From contig NZ_BCTM01000002.1 in assembly GCF_001571285.1 (NCBI RefSeq), positions 81,409 through 145,408 of the forward strand: DNA of 64,000 bases. Direction: 5' to 3'. Both the position numbers and the translations under genes were made by a program. The notes under the pieces were generated by a model that did not search any database, had not been told where the DNA came from, and saw nothing but the letters and a program-made list of their open reading frames with translations. The stretch is from Kluyvera cryocrescens NBRC 102467 (GTDB lineage: Bacteria; Pseudomonadota; Gammaproteobacteria; Enterobacterales; Enterobacteriaceae). How positions within the stretch are numbered: position 1 is the first letter of the stretch; the number at the start of each line of letters is the position of its first letter. Below are positions 26,678 through 34,053 of this stretch, piece after piece.

Positions 26678-27556
26678 GTGGCAATGGAATGGCTACGTCA
26701 GCGTATTGAGCGTCAGGTGCTGGGGCTGACCGGCATGGCGCTCAACGAGATTGATTTCGAACATCCACACGGCGACCCAGGGCTTTTTGGCCCGCAGTCG
26801 GCTATCTGGCCGGTGCACGGCGATTTTACTTCCATGCTCTGTGGCGGCATCAGCGCATTATTGTTGCAGATGCTGCACCCGCTGGCGTTGGCGGGGGTTT
26901 GGGATCACTCTTCATTTCGCGATGATATCTTTGGTCGCCTGCGGCGTACCAGCCAGTTTATCTCCGCAACCACCTTTGCCACCGCCGCCGATGCCGAGCG
27001 GTTAATCGACAAAGTGAAAGCGATTCATCTGCGGGTGAACGGCACCGATATTGACGGTACGCCGTATGCAGCAAGCGATCCGCATCTCTTGACGTGGGTA
27101 CATATTGCGGAGTGCAGTTCGTTTATGGCGTCCCATCTCCGCTATCGGCGTACCGTAGTGACACCGTCACGTCAGGCGCAGTATTTCATTGAATCGGCGA
27201 GCATTGCTGAGCGTCTTGGGGCGCGTAATGTCCCTAAGACACCGCAAGCGGTGGCCGAGTATCTGGAGTTGATGCGCCCGCAGCTTCGCTGCGATGAACG
27301 CACGCGGGAAGTGGCACGGGTACTGATGACCACCCGGCTGCCGGGTAGGCTAGCGCAGCCTGCGGGAACGATTTTAATGAAAGCCGGTATCGATCTGCTG
27401 CCTCCCTGGGCACAAGAGATGTTGGATTTGCGGTTGAGTCCACTTGAGCAAAAAATGGTACACGCTGGCGTACATGCCATCGCCGCGGTGCTGCGGCGAT
27501 CGGTGCGCAATGGGGCATATCATTGTGCAATGAGGCGGGTCAGGGCTGGGCGGTAA
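26678..27556 (+). CDS. MpaB/DUF2236-family oxygenase-like protein
   Basis: A 292-residue protein of the DUF2236 (oxygenase MpaB) family. The family marks are FGPQSAIWPVHGDFTSMLCGGISALLLQMLHPLALAGVWDHSSF in the N-terminal third and LLTWVHIAECSSFMASHLRYRR near residue 130, whose histidine corresponds to a proposed heme or metal ligand. Family members include fungal MpaB and bacterial latex-clearing relatives that use heme, but most bacterial copies are uncharacterised. It lies 12 bases after the GLYR-like dehydrogenase, so the two are likely co-transcribed and may act on one substrate. The reaction is unknown. Confidence 0.85.
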   Translation: MAMEWLRQRIERQVLGLTGMALNEIDFEHPHGDPGLFGPQSAIWPVHGDFTSMLCGGISALLLQMLHPLALAGVWDHSSFRDDIFGRLRRTSQFISATTFATAADAERLIDKVKAIHLRVNGTDIDGTPYAASDPHLLTWVHIAECSSFMASHLRYRRTVVTPSRQAQYFIESASIAERLGARNVPKTPQAVAEYLELMRPQLRCDERTREVARVLMTTRLPGRLAQPAGTILMKAGIDLLPPWAQEMLDLRLSPLEQKMVHAGVHAIAAVLRRSVRNGAYHCAMRRVRAGR

Positions 27557-27587
27557 TCGTGAAAAAATGGAAATGCATCTCAACAAA

Positions 27588-27616
27588 TAAAAAACCGGCA
27601 TCGAGCGCCGGTTTTT
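27588..27616. terminator. Bidirectional terminator between the MpaB-like gene and the 46-residue ORF
   Basis: ACCGGC (27594-27599) pairs with GCCGGT (27607-27612), with A-rich sequence before and five T after. It can stop transcription from both sides. Confidence 0.8.
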
Positions 27617-27619
27617 AGC

Positions 27620-27760
27620 TTAAATTTTGCAGGCGTCGCCGCAGTCATCGTCAGCGACAATTGCCTGTGCTTTCTTGTCTGCATCGTCCAGACGTTCTGC
27701 ATTTCGCTCTTGTGCTTCTTCCAGTCCATCAAAGACCAGATTATCGAGATCTATTTCCAT
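27620..27760 (-). CDS. Unrecognised 46-residue acidic peptide with CxxxC tail
   Basis: I do not recognise this gene. It encodes 46 residues: an acidic amphipathic first half (DLDNLVFDGLEEAQERNAERL), a DDADKKAQAIVA segment, and the tail DDDCGDACKI with its only two cysteines. Evidence that it is real: AGGTGA sits six bases before the ATG, a -10-like TATACT lies at 27797-27802 about 37 bases upstream, and a terminator follows directly. There is no signal peptide or hydrophobic segment. A helical leader-like part followed by a short Cys-containing C-terminus resembles the shape of RiPP precursors, but it could equally be a small metal-binding or regulatory protein. No radical-SAM or cyclodehydratase gene is in this window. 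Confidence 0.7.
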   Translation of the reverse strand: MEIDLDNLVFDGLEEAQERNAERLDDADKKAQAIVADDDCGDACKI

Positions 27761-27796
27761 TCGTCACCTGTATTCAGATTGTTCTACACTCGTCAC

Positions 27797-27802
27797 AGTA
27801 TA
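27797..27802 (-). promoter_or_regulatory. Candidate -10 element for the 46-residue ORF
   Basis: On the minus strand this reads TATACT (5/6 to consensus), about 37 bases before the start codon. The -35 region is weak. Confidence 0.4.
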
Positions 27803-28008
27803 TTGCAAAAATGTTGATTGATGTAGCCGCGAATGACATCAGATGCGATTGCAGCACAAAGCGCGCGTCGATTGCGAGTGGAAATTCTGAAGTGTGATGT
27901 GGCGCGCTGCAAAAGCGCACGTTGAGTACAAAAAACAGTCGATAACAGGCGAATACTGGAAACAGGAAAGCATATAACCTTGAAAAACACCGTTTGGAGG
28001 GATATGCA

Positions 28009-28215
28009 ATGCAGATACAGGACCCACAGGCTTTAACTAATTTTGATTTTCTGGCCCGCAGTTTTGCTCATATGCAGGCATTGGGCCAGCCTGTCGATAT
28101 CCGCGCAATAACGGGAAATATGAGCGAGCAGCAGGGCGCCTGGTTTCGGGCACGCTATGAACATTACCGAAAGCAGGCCGCCAGGGCGAAAGAGCAAACG
28201 CTAGAAGTGTGTTAA
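28009..28215 (+). CDS. glgS: GlgS-family surface composition regulator
   Basis: A 68-residue cytoplasmic protein matching E. coli GlgS (66 residues) by characteristic motifs: [10 protein letters not shown] (11-20), then [16 protein letters not shown] and WFRARYEHY. GlgS was first linked to glycogen and later shown to repress motility and affect type 1 fimbriae and exopolysaccharide. GGAGGG at 27996-28001 sets the start at the ATG 28009, so the in-frame upstream ATG at 27994 is not used. In E. coli glgS lies elsewhere on the chromosome, so this is either the relocated orthologue or a second copy. The C-terminal 15 residues diverge. Confidence 0.85.
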   Translation: MQIQDPQALTNFDFLARSFAHMQALGQPVDIRAITGNMSEQQGAWFRARYEHYRKQAARAKEQTLEVC

Positions 28216-28251
28216 TCATTAACGGGCCGTTCGGTTCGTTCTCAACAACAG

Positions 28252-28276
28252 CGGGCACAGATAGGTGCCCGTTATT
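28252..28276 (+). terminator. Terminator after the glgS-family gene
   Basis: CGGGCAC (28252-28258) pairs with GTGCCCG (28265-28271), followed by TTATT. Confidence 0.6.
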
Positions 28277-28364
28277 ATGTCTACCCGATCATCTTTTCAC
28301 CGCTTACGGTACGCAGCTAACGCACCCTTGTGGGTTTGCTTTCGGCCTGCTTTCTCGCTGATTA

Positions 28365-28379
28365 ATGAAATGATTTCAT
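28365..28379. promoter_or_regulatory. Perfect palindrome upstream of the CMD-cupin operon
   Basis: ATGAAAT-G-ATTTCAT is a perfect 15-base dyad about 106 bases before the CMD start. Its size and symmetry fit a regulator binding site, but the regulator is unknown. Confidence 0.4.
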
Positions 28380-28402
28380 AGGTCAGTTCTGATTTATCTA
28401 TC

Positions 28403-28431
28403 TAATCAAACTCATCTGCGCTCATTATAAT
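28403..28431 (+). promoter_or_regulatory. Candidate promoter of the CMD-cupin operon
   Basis: A perfect -10 TATAAT (28426-28431) is preceded 17 bases upstream by a weak -35 TAATCA (28403-28408). A weak -35 with a good -10 suggests an activated promoter. Confidence 0.45.
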
Positions 28432-28485
28432 TTTCTCATTCATGCAACCAGGCGTGGGATACGCCGGACTCCTGGAGATAATCTG

Positions 28486-29148
28486 ATGCAACACGCACTT
28501 CATCAACGTCAGCAGGCAATGATCCCGATTGCCGCCCTGTCGGCGCGCGGCGAGATGGAAAAACTCACGCTCGCTCTCAATGATGGTCTCGATGCGGGGC
28601 TCACCGTGAATGAGATTAAAGAAATATTGATCCAGCTTTATGCCTACTGCGGCTTTCCGCGCAGCCTGAATGCGTTGGGCTGTTTTATGACGGTGGTGAA
28701 TACGCGTAAAGCTGGCGGCATTGACGATAATGAGGGCCCGGTAGCAAACAGGCCTCCGGTCGGTTGGGACAGCCTGACTGCTGGAACGCTAACCCAGACC
28801 GCGCTGGTGGGCAAACCGGTAAGCGGGGCGCTTTTTGACTTTGCTCCGGCGATTGATGTTTATCTCAAAGCACACTTGTTCGGCGATATTTTCCAGCGTG
28901 ACGTGCTGGACTGGTCGGCACGCGAGCTGGCCACGGTATCTGCGCTGGCAGCTATACCCGGGGCGGAGAGCCAGCTTAAAAGTCATTATGCAATCGCGAT
29001 GAATAATGGTCTTACCGCCGAACAGCTTCACGCTTTTGTCGCGGTGCTGGCCGCGAAATGCCCCGGCGAGATTGCGGCCAATGCCCAGGCGGTACTGGCG
29101 CTATTCCTCGATGAAACTCCTCAACAATCAACGGCAACGGAGCAGTAA
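28486..29148 (+). CDS. Carboxymuconolactone decarboxylase (CMD)-family protein
   Basis: A 220-residue protein with two tandem CMD/AhpD-like helical units, about residues 25-95 (GLTVNEIKEILIQLYAYCGFPRSLNAL) and 125-205 (LDWSARELATVSALAAIPGAESQLKSHYAIAMNNGLTAEQLHAFVAVLA). The first unit has a single Cys in AYCGFPRS, not the CxxC pair of peroxidase AhpD. Such proteins act as lactone decarboxylases or disulfide reductases; the reaction here is unknown. Its stop overlaps the cupin start (TAATG), giving a two-gene operon. Confidence 0.88.
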   Translation: MQHALHQRQQAMIPIAALSARGEMEKLTLALNDGLDAGLTVNEIKEILIQLYAYCGFPRSLNALGCFMTVVNTRKAGGIDDNEGPVANRPPVGWDSLTAGTLTQTALVGKPVSGALFDFAPAIDVYLKAHLFGDIFQRDVLDWSARELATVSALAAIPGAESQLKSHYAIAMNNGLTAEQLHAFVAVLAAKCPGEIAANAQAVLALFLDETPQQSTATEQ

Positions 29149-29555
29149 TGAACGAGACATTTGACGGTAACAGCATTTTCCCGCGTGGGGAGAAAAATGA
29201 AGCCTACGCGAAATATTTCACCGGCACGAGCTATCTGACCATGCTATCGCGCGAAGGCGTGACAATAGGTAATGTTGCGTTTGAGCCGGGCTGTCGGAAT
29301 TTTTGGCATATCCATCATCAAGGTGGTCAGATTCTGCTGGTGACCGGCGGCCGCGGTTGGTATCAAGCCTGGGGCGAACCGGCGCGTGAGCTGAAAACCG
29401 GCGACGTGGTGAATATCCCGCCTGGAACCAAGCATTGGCATGGCGCGGCGCACGATAGCTGGTTTGCCCATATTGCGGTAGAGGTCCCGGCGCCAGGGGC
29501 ATCAAATGAGTGGCTGGAAGCGGTGAGCGACGAAGAGTATCAGCAGCTGCCGTAA
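29148..29555 (+). CDS. Cupin-domain protein
   Basis: A 135-residue small-molecule-binding beta-barrel. The two cupin motifs are visible: G-X5-HxH in GCRNFWHIHHQGGQILLVTGGRG (about 45-67) and PPGTKHWHGA near 90-99. The histidines His51/His53/His54 region and His97 area are probable metal ligands. CMD-cupin pairs like this one are common in proteobacteria and are often annotated as carboxymuconolactone-decarboxylase-like operons, but the substrate is not known. It is translationally coupled to the CMD gene. Confidence 0.88.
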   Translation: MNETFDGNSIFPRGEKNEAYAKYFTGTSYLTMLSREGVTIGNVAFEPGCRNFWHIHHQGGQILLVTGGRGWYQAWGEPARELKTGDVVNIPPGTKHWHGAAHDSWFAHIAVEVPAPGASNEWLEAVSDEEYQQLP

Positions 29556-29662
29556 CGTTCGCTATCGTCTACGCCCCAAGTCATGCTTTTGTGTTTTGCA
29601 TCGCCGTAACCCTACGATAAATACGCCTATAATGCGTAATGTATCCACAGGAGAGGAAAACG

Positions 29663-30001
29663 ATGTTAACCCCGGTTCAATTACTCAAAAATGCCGTCTT
29701 TGCTGGCGCAGTGTTTATGACATCAACAGCGGTGTGGGCCGCTGAGCACTGGATTGATGTGCGTACTCCCGAGCAGTTTCAGCAATCACACGTGCAGGGC
29801 GCGGTGAATATTCCGTTGAAGGACTTGTCACAGCGTATTGGCGAAGTCACCCAGGATAAAAACGACACGTTATATCTGTACTGCAATACCGGTAACCAGT
29901 CGGGCAAGGCTGAAACGCTGCTACAGAAAATGGGCTATAAAAATGCGGTCAACGAAGGCGGCTTAAAAGACGTTGAAAAGAAAACCACGTTAGTTAATTA
30001 G
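29663..30001 (+). CDS. pspE: Periplasmic single-domain rhodanese (PspE-like)
   Basis: A 112-residue thiosulfate sulfurtransferase with a signal peptide (NAVFAGAVFMTSTAVWA) and one rhodanese domain. IDVRTPEQFQQSHVQGAVNIPL is the CH2A-like motif, and the active-site loop CNTGNQ begins at Cys74. E. coli PspE is 104 residues and lies at the end of the phage-shock operon; here there are no other psp genes. I chose the ATG at 29663 because GGAGAGG precedes it; an in-frame ATG at 29639 has no such site. Likely role: transfer of sulfane sulfur in the periplasm. Confidence 0.85.
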   Translation: MLTPVQLLKNAVFAGAVFMTSTAVWAAEHWIDVRTPEQFQQSHVQGAVNIPLKDLSQRIGEVTQDKNDTLYLYCNTGNQSGKAETLLQKMGYKNAVNEGGLKDVEKKTTLVN

Positions 30002-30093
30002 TTTGCCCCCGCACGTATCAATACACTTTTCACGCTAAACCCCAGAGTCTCAGACAGGTTGGCAGCGGTTGGCACAAACGCCCGCACGCTGCT

Positions 30094-30122
30094 AGCCTGA
30101 ATCATTCAGGCTCTGGATTTTT
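30094..30122 (+). terminator. Terminator after the rhodanese gene
   Basis: AGCCTGAAT (30094-30102) and ATTCAGGCT (30104-30112) form a near-perfect palindrome followed by CTGGATTTTTT. Only one base separates the arms, so the real loop must open several pairs. Confidence 0.55.
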
Positions 30123-30158
30123 TGTCTCAGGGCATCATCAATACCGCAAGGATTTCCA

Positions 30159-30476
30159 ATGAGTGAAGTGAAGATTGTTGCCACATTAACGCCATTTCCT
30201 GAACATATCGATACTATCCGCAAAGCGGCGCAGGCCATGGTGCCATTGACGCACCAGGAAGCGGGATGTCTGCAATACGATCTGCATGAAAGCCGGGCGA
30301 TCCCCGATGTTCGCGAGCTGGCGAACGAAGGTGCCGTCTCATTTGTGTTTATTGAGCGCTGGAAATCGGAACAGGATCTGGTGAAGCACGTTGCGATGTC
30401 ATATCACGACGATTTTCTGGCAACGCTGGATGGCAAACTTGAAGGTATTAGCGTTCAACGCTTGACGAAACTGTAA
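30159..30476 (+). CDS. Antibiotic biosynthesis monooxygenase (ABM) domain protein
   Basis: A 105-residue ABM-fold protein of the YgiN/quinol-monooxygenase type. The dimeric alpha-beta barrel signature is visible: KIVATLTPFPEHIDTIRKAAQAMVPLTHQEAGCLQYDLHES (4-44), then VSFVFIERWKSEQDLVKHVAMSYHDDFLATL. Such proteins oxidise quinols or act as accessory dimers without a bound cofactor. It is not YdhR, which sits next to valVW in E. coli and has a different sequence. It stands alone with AAGGAT upstream. Substrate unknown. Confidence 0.85.
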   Translation: MSEVKIVATLTPFPEHIDTIRKAAQAMVPLTHQEAGCLQYDLHESRAIPDVRELANEGAVSFVFIERWKSEQDLVKHVAMSYHDDFLATLDGKLEGISVQRLTKL

Positions 30477-30512
30477 GAATGCAGGGGATTTAAGCGAGAA
30501 GGGAAGAGATAG

Positions 30513-30538
30513 CACCATACCTGAAAAGATATGGTGCG
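30513..30538 (-). other. Hairpin containing the 3' CCA end of the last tRNA-Val
   Basis: On the minus strand, GCACCATA at the tRNA 3' end can pair with TATGGTGC about ten bases downstream. It may be a processing or termination structure for the tRNA transcript; it lacks a T run. Confidence 0.4.
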
Positions 30539-30608
30539 TCCGAGTGGACTCGAACCACCGACCCCCACCATGTCAAGGTGGTGCTCTAACCAACTGAGCT
30601 ACGGACGC
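30532..30608 (-). tRNA. valW: tRNA-Val (anticodon GAC), copy 3 of the array
   Basis: A complete 77-base tRNA with encoded CCA. Acceptor GCGTCCG pairs with CGGACGC, the D arm is GCTC/GAGC, and the anticodon stem CCACC/GGTGG carries GAC at tRNA positions 35-37, decoding GUC/GUU. The T arm contains GGTTCGAGTCC. It is the promoter-distal gene of the minus-strand array and is identical to E. coli valV as I recall it. The symbol is a suggestion only. Confidence 0.95.
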
Positions 30609-30612
30609 ATAA

Positions 30613-30689
30613 TGGTGCGTTTAATTGGACTCGAACCAACGACCCCCACCATGTCAAGGTGGTGCTCTAACCAACTGAGCTATAAACGC
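30613..30689 (-). tRNA. tRNA-Val (anticodon GAC), copy 2 of the array
   Basis: A 77-base tRNA with the same anticodon arm but a different acceptor stem, GCGTTTA paired with TAAACGC, and compensating T-arm changes (GTTGG/CCAAT). Pairing is retained throughout, so it should be functional. It is separated from its neighbours by ATAA on each side. Confidence 0.95.
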
Positions 30690-30693
30690 ATAA

Positions 30694-30770
30694 TGGTGCG
30701 TTCGATTGGACTCGAACCAACGACCCCCACCATGTCAAGGTGGTGCTCTAACCAACTGAGCTACGAACGC
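30694..30770 (-). tRNA. valV: tRNA-Val (anticodon GAC), copy 1 of the array
   Basis: The promoter-proximal gene, 77 bases with CCA. The acceptor is GCGTTCG/CGAACGC; the D and anticodon arms are identical to the other two copies. The three copies repeat at exactly 81 bases. The symbol follows the E. coli locus name and is a suggestion only. Confidence 0.95.
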
Positions 30771-30796
30771 ATTGTTGCTTGCGGCAACGGGGACGA

Positions 30797-30825
30797 ATAT
30801 TAGCGGCAGACACCGGTTGTGGCAA
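30797..30825 (-). promoter_or_regulatory. Promoter of the tRNA-Val array
   Basis: On the minus strand: -35 TTGCCA (30820-30825), a 17-base spacer, and -10 TAATAT (30797-30802), then a GC-rich stretch (GTCCCCG) typical of discriminators in stringently controlled stable-RNA promoters. Confidence 0.8.
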
Positions 30826-30994
30826 GCGGAAAATGTTTGATTTCACGCGACTGGAGAACTTTTGCCCATCTCTGCCGTCTTTTCCTACAATGAGGGGGAT
30901 TTCATTGATCTCTCTCGCTTTTACCTACCTCGCTATGCATGTCGTTTTGCCATAATCCATACCGAAGACATTTTGGCGTCCATTGTTGCAGTAT

Positions 30995-31017
30995 GAAATG
31001 TTATGTTATAACATTTT
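30995..31017. promoter_or_regulatory. Zur box upstream of zinT
   Basis: The 23-base site has arms GAAATGTTATG and TATAACATTTT around a central T, matching the Zur consensus (GAAATGTTATA-N-TATAACATTTC) at all but two positions. It lies 33 bases before the zinT start, so zinc should repress the gene. Confidence 0.88.
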
Positions 31018-31050
31018 ACACCTAATGTATCGGATAAGGATAAAACGCGG

Positions 31051-31698
31051 GTGAAATATTCAAGCAAAATGGCGGTTGTGATAATGGCATTACTGGGCTG
31101 CGGTCAGGCGTTAGCGCATGGGCACCACGATCACGGAACGCCATTGACGGAGGTTGAACAAAAAGCGGCAGAGGGTATTTTCACTCTCAAGGATGTCAAA
31201 GATCGCCCACTCGCCGATTGGGAAGGCGTTTGGGAATCGGTCAATGGCTATTTGCTGTCCGGAGATTTGGACCCGGTATTCCGCCAGAAAGCGGAAAAAC
31301 AACCGGGGAAAACGTTCGCCGAAATCAAGGAGTACTACCGCAAAGGCTATGCCACAGACGTCAATATGATTGGCATCGAAAACGGCGTGATGGAGTTTCA
31401 CGTGGGTGACAAGGTGAGCACCTGTGAGTATCGATACAGTGGGCATAAAGTGCTGACGTATGTATCGGGAAAGCAAGGCGTCCGCTATCTGTTTGAGTGC
31501 CAGCAGGCTAACACCGGGGCGCCAAAGTACGTGCAATTTAGCGACCATATTATTGCGCCGCGTAAATCTGCGCATTTCCATATTTTTATGGGCAACGAGT
31601 CACAGGAAGCACTGCTGGCGGAAATGGATAACTGGCCAACCTACTATCCGTACCAGTTGACCAAGCAGCAGGTGGTTGATGAGATGCTGCATCACTAA
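31051..31698 (+). CDS. zinT: Periplasmic zinc-binding protein ZinT (YodA)
   Basis: ZinT binds zinc and cadmium in the periplasm and hands zinc to the ZnuABC importer under zinc starvation. The 215-residue protein has a signal peptide ending at ALA, an N-terminal His-rich patch HGHHDHG, and the YodA lipocalin-like domain with the buried metal histidines in SAHFHIFMG near residue 172. Translation appears to start at GTG 31051, with AAGGAT ten bases upstream; ATG 31069 is possible but would shorten the signal peptide. A near-perfect Zur box upstream fixes its regulation. Confidence 0.96.
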   Translation: MKYSSKMAVVIMALLGCGQALAHGHHDHGTPLTEVEQKAAEGIFTLKDVKDRPLADWEGVWESVNGYLLSGDLDPVFRQKAEKQPGKTFAEIKEYYRKGYATDVNMIGIENGVMEFHVGDKVSTCEYRYSGHKVLTYVSGKQGVRYLFECQQANTGAPKYVQFSDHIIAPRKSAHFHIFMGNESQEALLAEMDNWPTYYPYQLTKQQVVDEMLHH

Positions 31699-31711
31699 GA
31701 TGTGGTGGTAT

Positions 31712-31744
31712 AAGCCCGGTGACGCGTTGCCACACCGGGCTTTG
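31712..31744 (+). terminator. Terminator after zinT
   Basis: AAGCCCGGTG (31712-31721) pairs with CACCGGGCTT (31733-31742), followed by T. The left flank of A could let it serve mdtK on the other strand in part. Confidence 0.7.
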
Positions 31745-31750
31745 CAGAGA

Positions 31751-33124
31751 TTAACGCGCAGCGCGTTGCAAAATAACGGCCGCCGGTTGGCGCTGCAGGA
31801 AGCGCATACGCAGCATCATCAGTATCGCTGCCGACGTCAGGCCAATAATAAAGCCCCACCAGAAGCCCGCAGGACCCATTCTCTCCACGACCAGATCGGT
31901 CAGCGCCAGAACATAACCGCACGGCAGCCCCAGCACCCAGTAAGCGATAAAGGTAATAAAGAAGATCGAACGCGTATCTTTATAACCACGCAGAATACCG
32001 CTGCCGATAACCTGCACCGAATCGGAAATCTGGTACAGCGCCGCCAGTAACATTAGCTGAGCGGCCAGCGTGACGACTTCAGGATTATCGTTATACAGCA
32101 GAGCAATGTGCGTACGCATCACGGTAGTGAAAATGGCGGTGCACATCGCCATGCAAATCCCAACGCCAAGGCCGGTACGTGCGGAAACCTGCGCATCGGG
32201 CGTGGAGCCTTGTCCAAGGCGATAGCCAACGCGGATGGTTACTGCTGCGGCCAGCGACATTGGTAGCACGAACATCAATGAACTAAAGTTCAGCGCGATT
32301 TGGTGCCCTGCGACATCGACAATCCCCAATGGTGAAACCAGCAGGGCCACCACGGCAAACAGTGTCACTTCGAAGAACAGCGCCAGCGCAATAGGCAGCC
32401 CCAGGGTGGTCAGACGTTTGAGAATCGCCGTATCCGGGCGGGCAAAACGCTCCTTATTACGGATGTCGCGCATCGAACCGGCATGACGAACGTAGTAAAA
32501 CATGCTGAAGAACATCACCCAGTAAACCGAGGCCGTTGCGACACCACAGCCCACGCCGCCGAGTTCCGGCATGCCAAAATGACCGTAGATAAAGATGTAG
32601 TTCACCGGAATATTGACCAGCAGGCCGATAAAGCCCATCACCATGCCAGGCTTGGTTTTAGCCAACCCTTCGCACTGGTTACGCGCGACCTGGAAACAGA
32701 GATAGCCGGGCGCGCCCCACAGCAGCGCGCGCAGGTAGCCTACGGCTTTGTCCGCCAGCGCTGGGTCAATATTATGCATTGAGCGAATAATGTAGCCCGC
32801 ATTCCACAGCACGACCATGATCAGCACTGAGACAAATCCCGCTAGCCAGAAGCCCTGACGTACCTGCTGAGCGATACGATCGCGACGACCTGAACCGTTG
32901 AGCTGGGCGATAACCGGGGTCAGGGCCAGCAGCAAACCGTGGCCGAATAGAATGGCCGGCAGCCAGATAGAGGTACCAATCGCGACCGCGGCCATGTCGG
33001 TGGCGCTGTAACCACCGGCCATAACGGTATCGACGAATCCCATTGCCGTTTGGGCTACCTGCGCAAGGATAACCGGGATAGCCAGAGATAATAACTGACG
33101 CGCTTCGACAAAGTACTTCTGCAC
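31751..33124 (-). CDS. mdtK: MATE-family multidrug efflux pump MdtK
   Basis: MdtK (YdhE/NorM) exports fluoroquinolones, dyes and other cations using Na+ or H+. The 457 residues equal E. coli MdtK. Twelve transmembrane helices are visible as two related halves, with the MATE features [38 protein letters not shown] (18-55) including the helix-1 aspartate, and [25 protein letters not shown] near 243. It is divergent from ribE, as in E. coli. Confidence 0.97.
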   Translation of the reverse strand: MQKYFVEARQLLSLAIPVILAQVAQTAMGFVDTVMAGGYSATDMAAVAIGTSIWLPAILFGHGLLLALTPVIAQLNGSGRRDRIAQQVRQGFWLAGFVSVLIMVVLWNAGYIIRSMHNIDPALADKAVGYLRALLWGAPGYLCFQVARNQCEGLAKTKPGMVMGFIGLLVNIPVNYIFIYGHFGMPELGGVGCGVATASVYWVMFFSMFYYVRHAGSMRDIRNKERFARPDTAILKRLTTLGLPIALALFFEVTLFAVVALLVSPLGIVDVAGHQIALNFSSLMFVLPMSLAAAVTIRVGYRLGQGSTPDAQVSARTGLGVGICMAMCTAIFTTVMRTHIALLYNDNPEVVTLAAQLMLLAALYQISDSVQVIGSGILRGYKDTRSIFFITFIAYWVLGLPCGYVLALTDLVVERMGPAGFWWGFIIGLTSAAILMMLRMRFLQRQPAAVILQRAAR

Positions 33125-33375
33125 GTTAACACCTGTCTTGTTGTTATTTATTCTCGCCGTACAGCGGGTACGGGAGACAGAAAAGCCGCCTTAACCGGCA
33201 GCGAGAAGAATAAATAGAGGAATTGCTCCAATATTGTAGCGAGGATTTGCTATTAATCTAGTCAAAAAATGAGAGGCTGGTCGTGGAAGGTAGCAACCTG
33301 TTTTATCAACTGCTATTGTGCGTAGCAGATGAATCGGTAGACGTACCGAAATAATGATTAACAGGAGTTAACTGC

Positions 33376-34011
33376 ATGTTCACTGGTATTGTGCAGGGCA
33401 CGGCAAAAATCGTGTCCATTGATGAAAAACCGAACTTCCGCACCCACGTGGTTGCGCTGCCGGAACACATGCTGGCAGGGCTGGAAACCGGCGCATCAGT
33501 CGCCCATAACGGCTGCTGCTTAACGGTGACGGAAATTAACGGTGACCAGATTAGCTTTGACCTGATGAAAGAGACGTTGCGCATCACCAACCTGGGGGAT
33601 GTGAAAGTAGGGGACCTGGTCAACGTTGAGCGCGCGGCGAAATTCAGCGATGAAATTGGCGGGCACTTAATGTCTGGCCATATTATGACCACCGCTGAAG
33701 TGTCAAAGATCCTGACGTCTGAAAATAATAAGCAGATCTGGTTTAAAATTCAGGACCCGGCGCTGATGAAGTATGTCCTGTATAAGGGCTTTATCGGCAT
33801 TGACGGTATCAGCCTAACGGTAGGGGAAGTGACGGCAACCCGTTTCTGTGTTCACCTGATCCCGGAAACGCTGGAACGTACTACGCTGGGTAAAAAACGT
33901 CTGGGCGATCGCGTGAACATTGAAATTGACCCGCAAACGCAGGCGGTCGTGGATACCGTGGAACGCGTGATGGCGGCAAAAGATGCAGCGGCTCAGGCTG
34001 CGACAGAATAA
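33376..34011 (+). CDS. ribE: Riboflavin synthase alpha chain
   Basis: This enzyme dismutates two 6,7-dimethyl-8-ribityllumazines into riboflavin and a pyrimidinedione. The 211-residue protein (E. coli 213) has two homologous lumazine-binding barrels: [24 protein letters not shown] (1-24) and a second beginning [15 protein letters not shown] near 95, plus [15 protein letters not shown] near 136. It corresponds to E. coli ribC/ribE. No FMN riboswitch was seen upstream. Confidence 0.96.
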   Translation: MFTGIVQGTAKIVSIDEKPNFRTHVVALPEHMLAGLETGASVAHNGCCLTVTEINGDQISFDLMKETLRITNLGDVKVGDLVNVERAAKFSDEIGGHLMSGHIMTTAEVSKILTSENNKQIWFKIQDPALMKYVLYKGFIGIDGISLTVGEVTATRFCVHLIPETLERTTLGKKRLGDRVNIEIDPQTQAVVDTVERVMAAKDAAAQAATE

Positions 34012-34019
34012 TAGGCAAA

Positions 34020-34048
34020 AACGCCCGCGCCAGAACGGCGCAGGCGTT
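34020..34048. terminator. Hairpin between convergent ribE and cfa
   Basis: AACGCC-C-GCGCC pairs with GGCGC-A-GGCGTT (one mismatch) around AGAAC, preceded by A-rich sequence; probably a shared terminator. Confidence 0.6.
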
Positions 34049-34053
34049 CATCA

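Noticed and set aside
30532..30770. Regular 81-base repeats that could suggest a CRISPR-like array
   Set aside because: The repeat units are whole tRNAs and the spacers are a constant ATAA; there are no cas genes.
30531..30803. A 90-codon plus-strand ORF with a repeated GLEPPTPTMSRWCSNQLSY-like motif
   Set aside because: It is the reverse-strand translation of three tandem tRNA-Val genes, a well-known false protein. The cloverleaf folding and encoded CCA of each unit explain the repeats.
18333..31700. The accessory region as a prophage, plasmid remnant or integrative element
   Set aside because: I found no integrase, transposase, phage gene or direct-repeat attachment sites, and the tRNA array has no truncated tRNA copy elsewhere in the window.
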